This document shows positions 4,653-5,617 of a stretch of DNA of 5,617 nt, piece by piece (position 1 is the stretch's first letter; each line of letters begins with the position of its first letter). The stretch spans positions 1-5,617 of the forward strand of contig DASSGZ010000472.1 of NCBI GenBank assembly GCA_035693165.1, given 5' to 3'. The position numbers and the translations under genes were made by a program. The stretch comes from JAICKM01 sp035693165. Its GTDB lineage: Bacteria; Chloroflexota; Chloroflexia; QHBQ01; JAICKM01. Under the pieces are notes generated by a model. That model saw only the letters and a list, made by a program, of their open reading frames with translations, did not search any database and was not told the DNA's origin.

Positions 4653-5617
4653 ATGAGTACACCACAAGCCACCCCGATCCGTCCGCAAAAGGGCTTTGGC
4701 GCCGGGGCCGGCGCGGCCCTGGCGATGATCGCGGTGATGGCGGTGCTGCGCTTCAGCTTCGGCGTGCCCAGCATCCCGGAGTTGCTGCAAGGCGCCTTTT
4801 TGCGCCTGGTCCCCGGCGATCTCTTCGAGTTCATGATCCACCTGCTCGGACCGGGAGCGAAGGTGTTGTTGCTCGTCTCGATCCTCGAAGGCATGGTGCT
4901 GGTGGGCGGCCTGCTCGGCTGGCTGTTCGTGCGCAACTGGCGGCCCGCCGCGCCCGGCGCCGGCACCCTCGCCCGTATGGCCGCCGAGCGCAACTGGAGC
5001 GGCGTGCTCTATGGCCTGCTCGTCGGCGTGGCCCTGGTCGTGATCTTCTTCCTGCTGTATGTGCTCGGCGTGTTTAACCCGCAGCCCAGCACGAGTGTGC
5101 TGCTGCCGGTCAGTATTTCGTTGATCCTCTACGGGCTGGTCTATGGCCTGTCGCTCATTTCGCTGTTGCCCTGGACGGCGCCCGTGGCCGCGCCTGCCGC
5201 TAAAGAGGCACCAACCGCGACCATCGCGGGCGCCGACCGGCGCGATTTCCTGCGCGTGGCCGGAGGCACGGCGCTGGCCCTGGTGGGCGGGGTCGGGCTG
5301 TGGGGCGTGCTGACCCGGTTGCTGGCCGAGCCAACGCAGGCCGAACTCGTCGCCGCGGCGTCGGGTGCCGTGCCCACCAGCACGGTCAATCCTACCGAGG
5401 CCGCCGACATCGCCACCGCCATCGTCGAGAGCGGTGGCGTGCCGCGCACGCCCGTCGCGGCGGCGGCCCCGGCCACCGATACGCCCGCCGCCGTGGCCCA
5501 GCAACCCGCCGCCACCGACACGCCCGCCGCCGGAGCCCAGGAGCCTGCCGCCACCGAGACCGCCGTCCCGCCCACGGAGACGGCCATCCCGGCCACGGAA
5601 GTGCCCGCGGTGCCGAC
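4653..5617 (+). CDS. N-terminal membrane anchor of a probable sulfite-oxidase-like molybdopterin oxidoreductase (partial, 3' end missing)
   Basis: The first 321 residues are present; the frame is still open at the window end. ATG 4653 follows AGAGAGG (4636-4642), and an in-frame TGA at 4644-4646 rules out upstream starts. Four hydrophobic segments are visible (about 16-36, 69-93, 117-141, 150-173), with GVPSIPELL and LLGPGAKVLLL between the first two. A basic motif, DRRDFLR (195-201), followed by a hydrophobic stretch (202-221) resembles a Tat signal placed inside the chain. A long Ala/Thr/Pro/Glu-rich linker starts at about 225. This order (membrane segments, RR-x-F-L motif, then a catalytic domain) is known to me from membrane-bound sulfite-oxidase-family molybdoproteins of Chloroflexota and Actinobacteria. 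The catalytic part is outside the window, so the product name is an inference from the N-terminus. A different Tat-dependent redox protein, such as a Rieske-type protein, remains possible. Confidence 0.7.
   Translation, partial: MSTPQATPIRPQKGFGAGAGAALAMIAVMAVLRFSFGVPSIPELLQGAFLRLVPGDLFEFMIHLLGPGAKVLLLVSILEGMVLVGGLLGWLFVRNWRPAAPGAGTLARMAAERNWSGVLYGLLVGVALVVIFFLLYVLGVFNPQPSTSVLLPVSISLILYGLVYGLSLISLLPWTAPVAAPAAKEAPTATIAGADRRDFLRVAGGTALALVGGVGLWGVLTRLLAEPTQAELVAAASGAVPTSTVNPTEAADIATAIVESGGVPRTPVAAAAPATDTPAAVAQQPAATDTPAAGAQEPAATETAVPPTETAIPATEVPAVP
5472..5549 (+). repeat. Two tandem 39-bp coding repeats in the linker
   Basis: Units at 5472-5510 and 5511-5549 encode ATDTPAAVAQQPA and ATDTPAAGAQEPA, 11 of 13 residues identical. 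A decayed third copy starting ATET follows from 5550. They lie in a Thr/Pro/Ala-rich stretch, as expected of an extended periplasmic or extracytoplasmic spacer, and such repeats usually change copy number by slippage or recombination. Confidence 0.75.

Noticed and set aside
4643..5077. A TTG-started plus-strand frame just upstream of ATG 4653
   Set aside because: It is in another frame, its start is only 1 nt from the AGAGAGG site, and it reads as Arg/Ala/Gly-rich noise, while the 4653 frame gives a coherent membrane protein.
4566..5504. A 312-codon minus-strand frame opposite the molybdoenzyme-like gene
   Set aside because: Repetitive Gly/Arg/His/Gln composition and no ribosome site; the plus-strand frame has clear membrane segments and a Tat-like motif.
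1..5617. CRISPR array, insertion sequence ends or attachment sites
   Set aside because: No regularly spaced direct repeats, transposase motifs or long flanking direct repeats were seen by eye; the only tandem repeat is the coding one at 5472-5549.

Overview
This is a GC-rich bacterial window with one conspicuous AT-rich island at about 2785-2990. It holds six genes, two of them cut by the window edges. Free-living, high-GC bacteria of the Chloroflexota type fit best: a Pnkp-family RNA-repair enzyme, single-membrane-anchored cell-wall hydrolases and a multi-membrane-segment, Tat-bearing molybdoenzyme N-terminus occur together here. No 16S or marker gene is present, so this placement is an inference.

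Layout. Positions 1-341 (+) are the C-terminal tail of an adenine-specific DNA methyltransferase or type IIG restriction enzyme with a TaqI-like specificity domain. It converges on a three-gene minus-strand operon read from 2771 down to 408. That operon encodes a single-pass membrane protein with a DxNxDxxxD calcium-loop motif (1977-2771), a membrane-anchored glucosaminidase-like lysozyme-fold enzyme (1212-1904) and a membrane-anchored M23 endopeptidase (408-1169). The two hydrolases share a juxtamembrane motif (HLSGY). They should cut peptidoglycan glycan strands and peptide crosslinks respectively, so the operon looks like an envelope-remodelling unit of unknown purpose. Its promoter (2897-2925) is close to the sigma-70 consensus, and a perfect 18-bp palindrome lies at the predicted start site. 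The palindrome contains GAAC-N4-GTTC, the half-site arrangement of Gram-positive-type LexA boxes. A strong terminator hairpin (326-379) sits between this operon and the restriction gene.

To the right, a divergent gene (3090-4400, +) encodes a polynucleotide 5'-kinase / 3'-phosphatase of the bacterial Pnkp family that ends before the ligase domain. Its promoter has a consensus extended -10. After a 252-base gap, 4653 to the window end (+) is the N-terminal part of a membrane protein: four membrane segments, an internal Tat-like RRDFLR motif and an Ala/Thr/Pro-rich repetitive linker. It is most likely the anchor of a sulfite-oxidase-like molybdopterin oxidoreductase whose catalytic part lies outside the window.

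The most interesting parts are the envelope-hydrolase operon with its possible SOS-type operator, and the ligase-less Pnkp opposite it.
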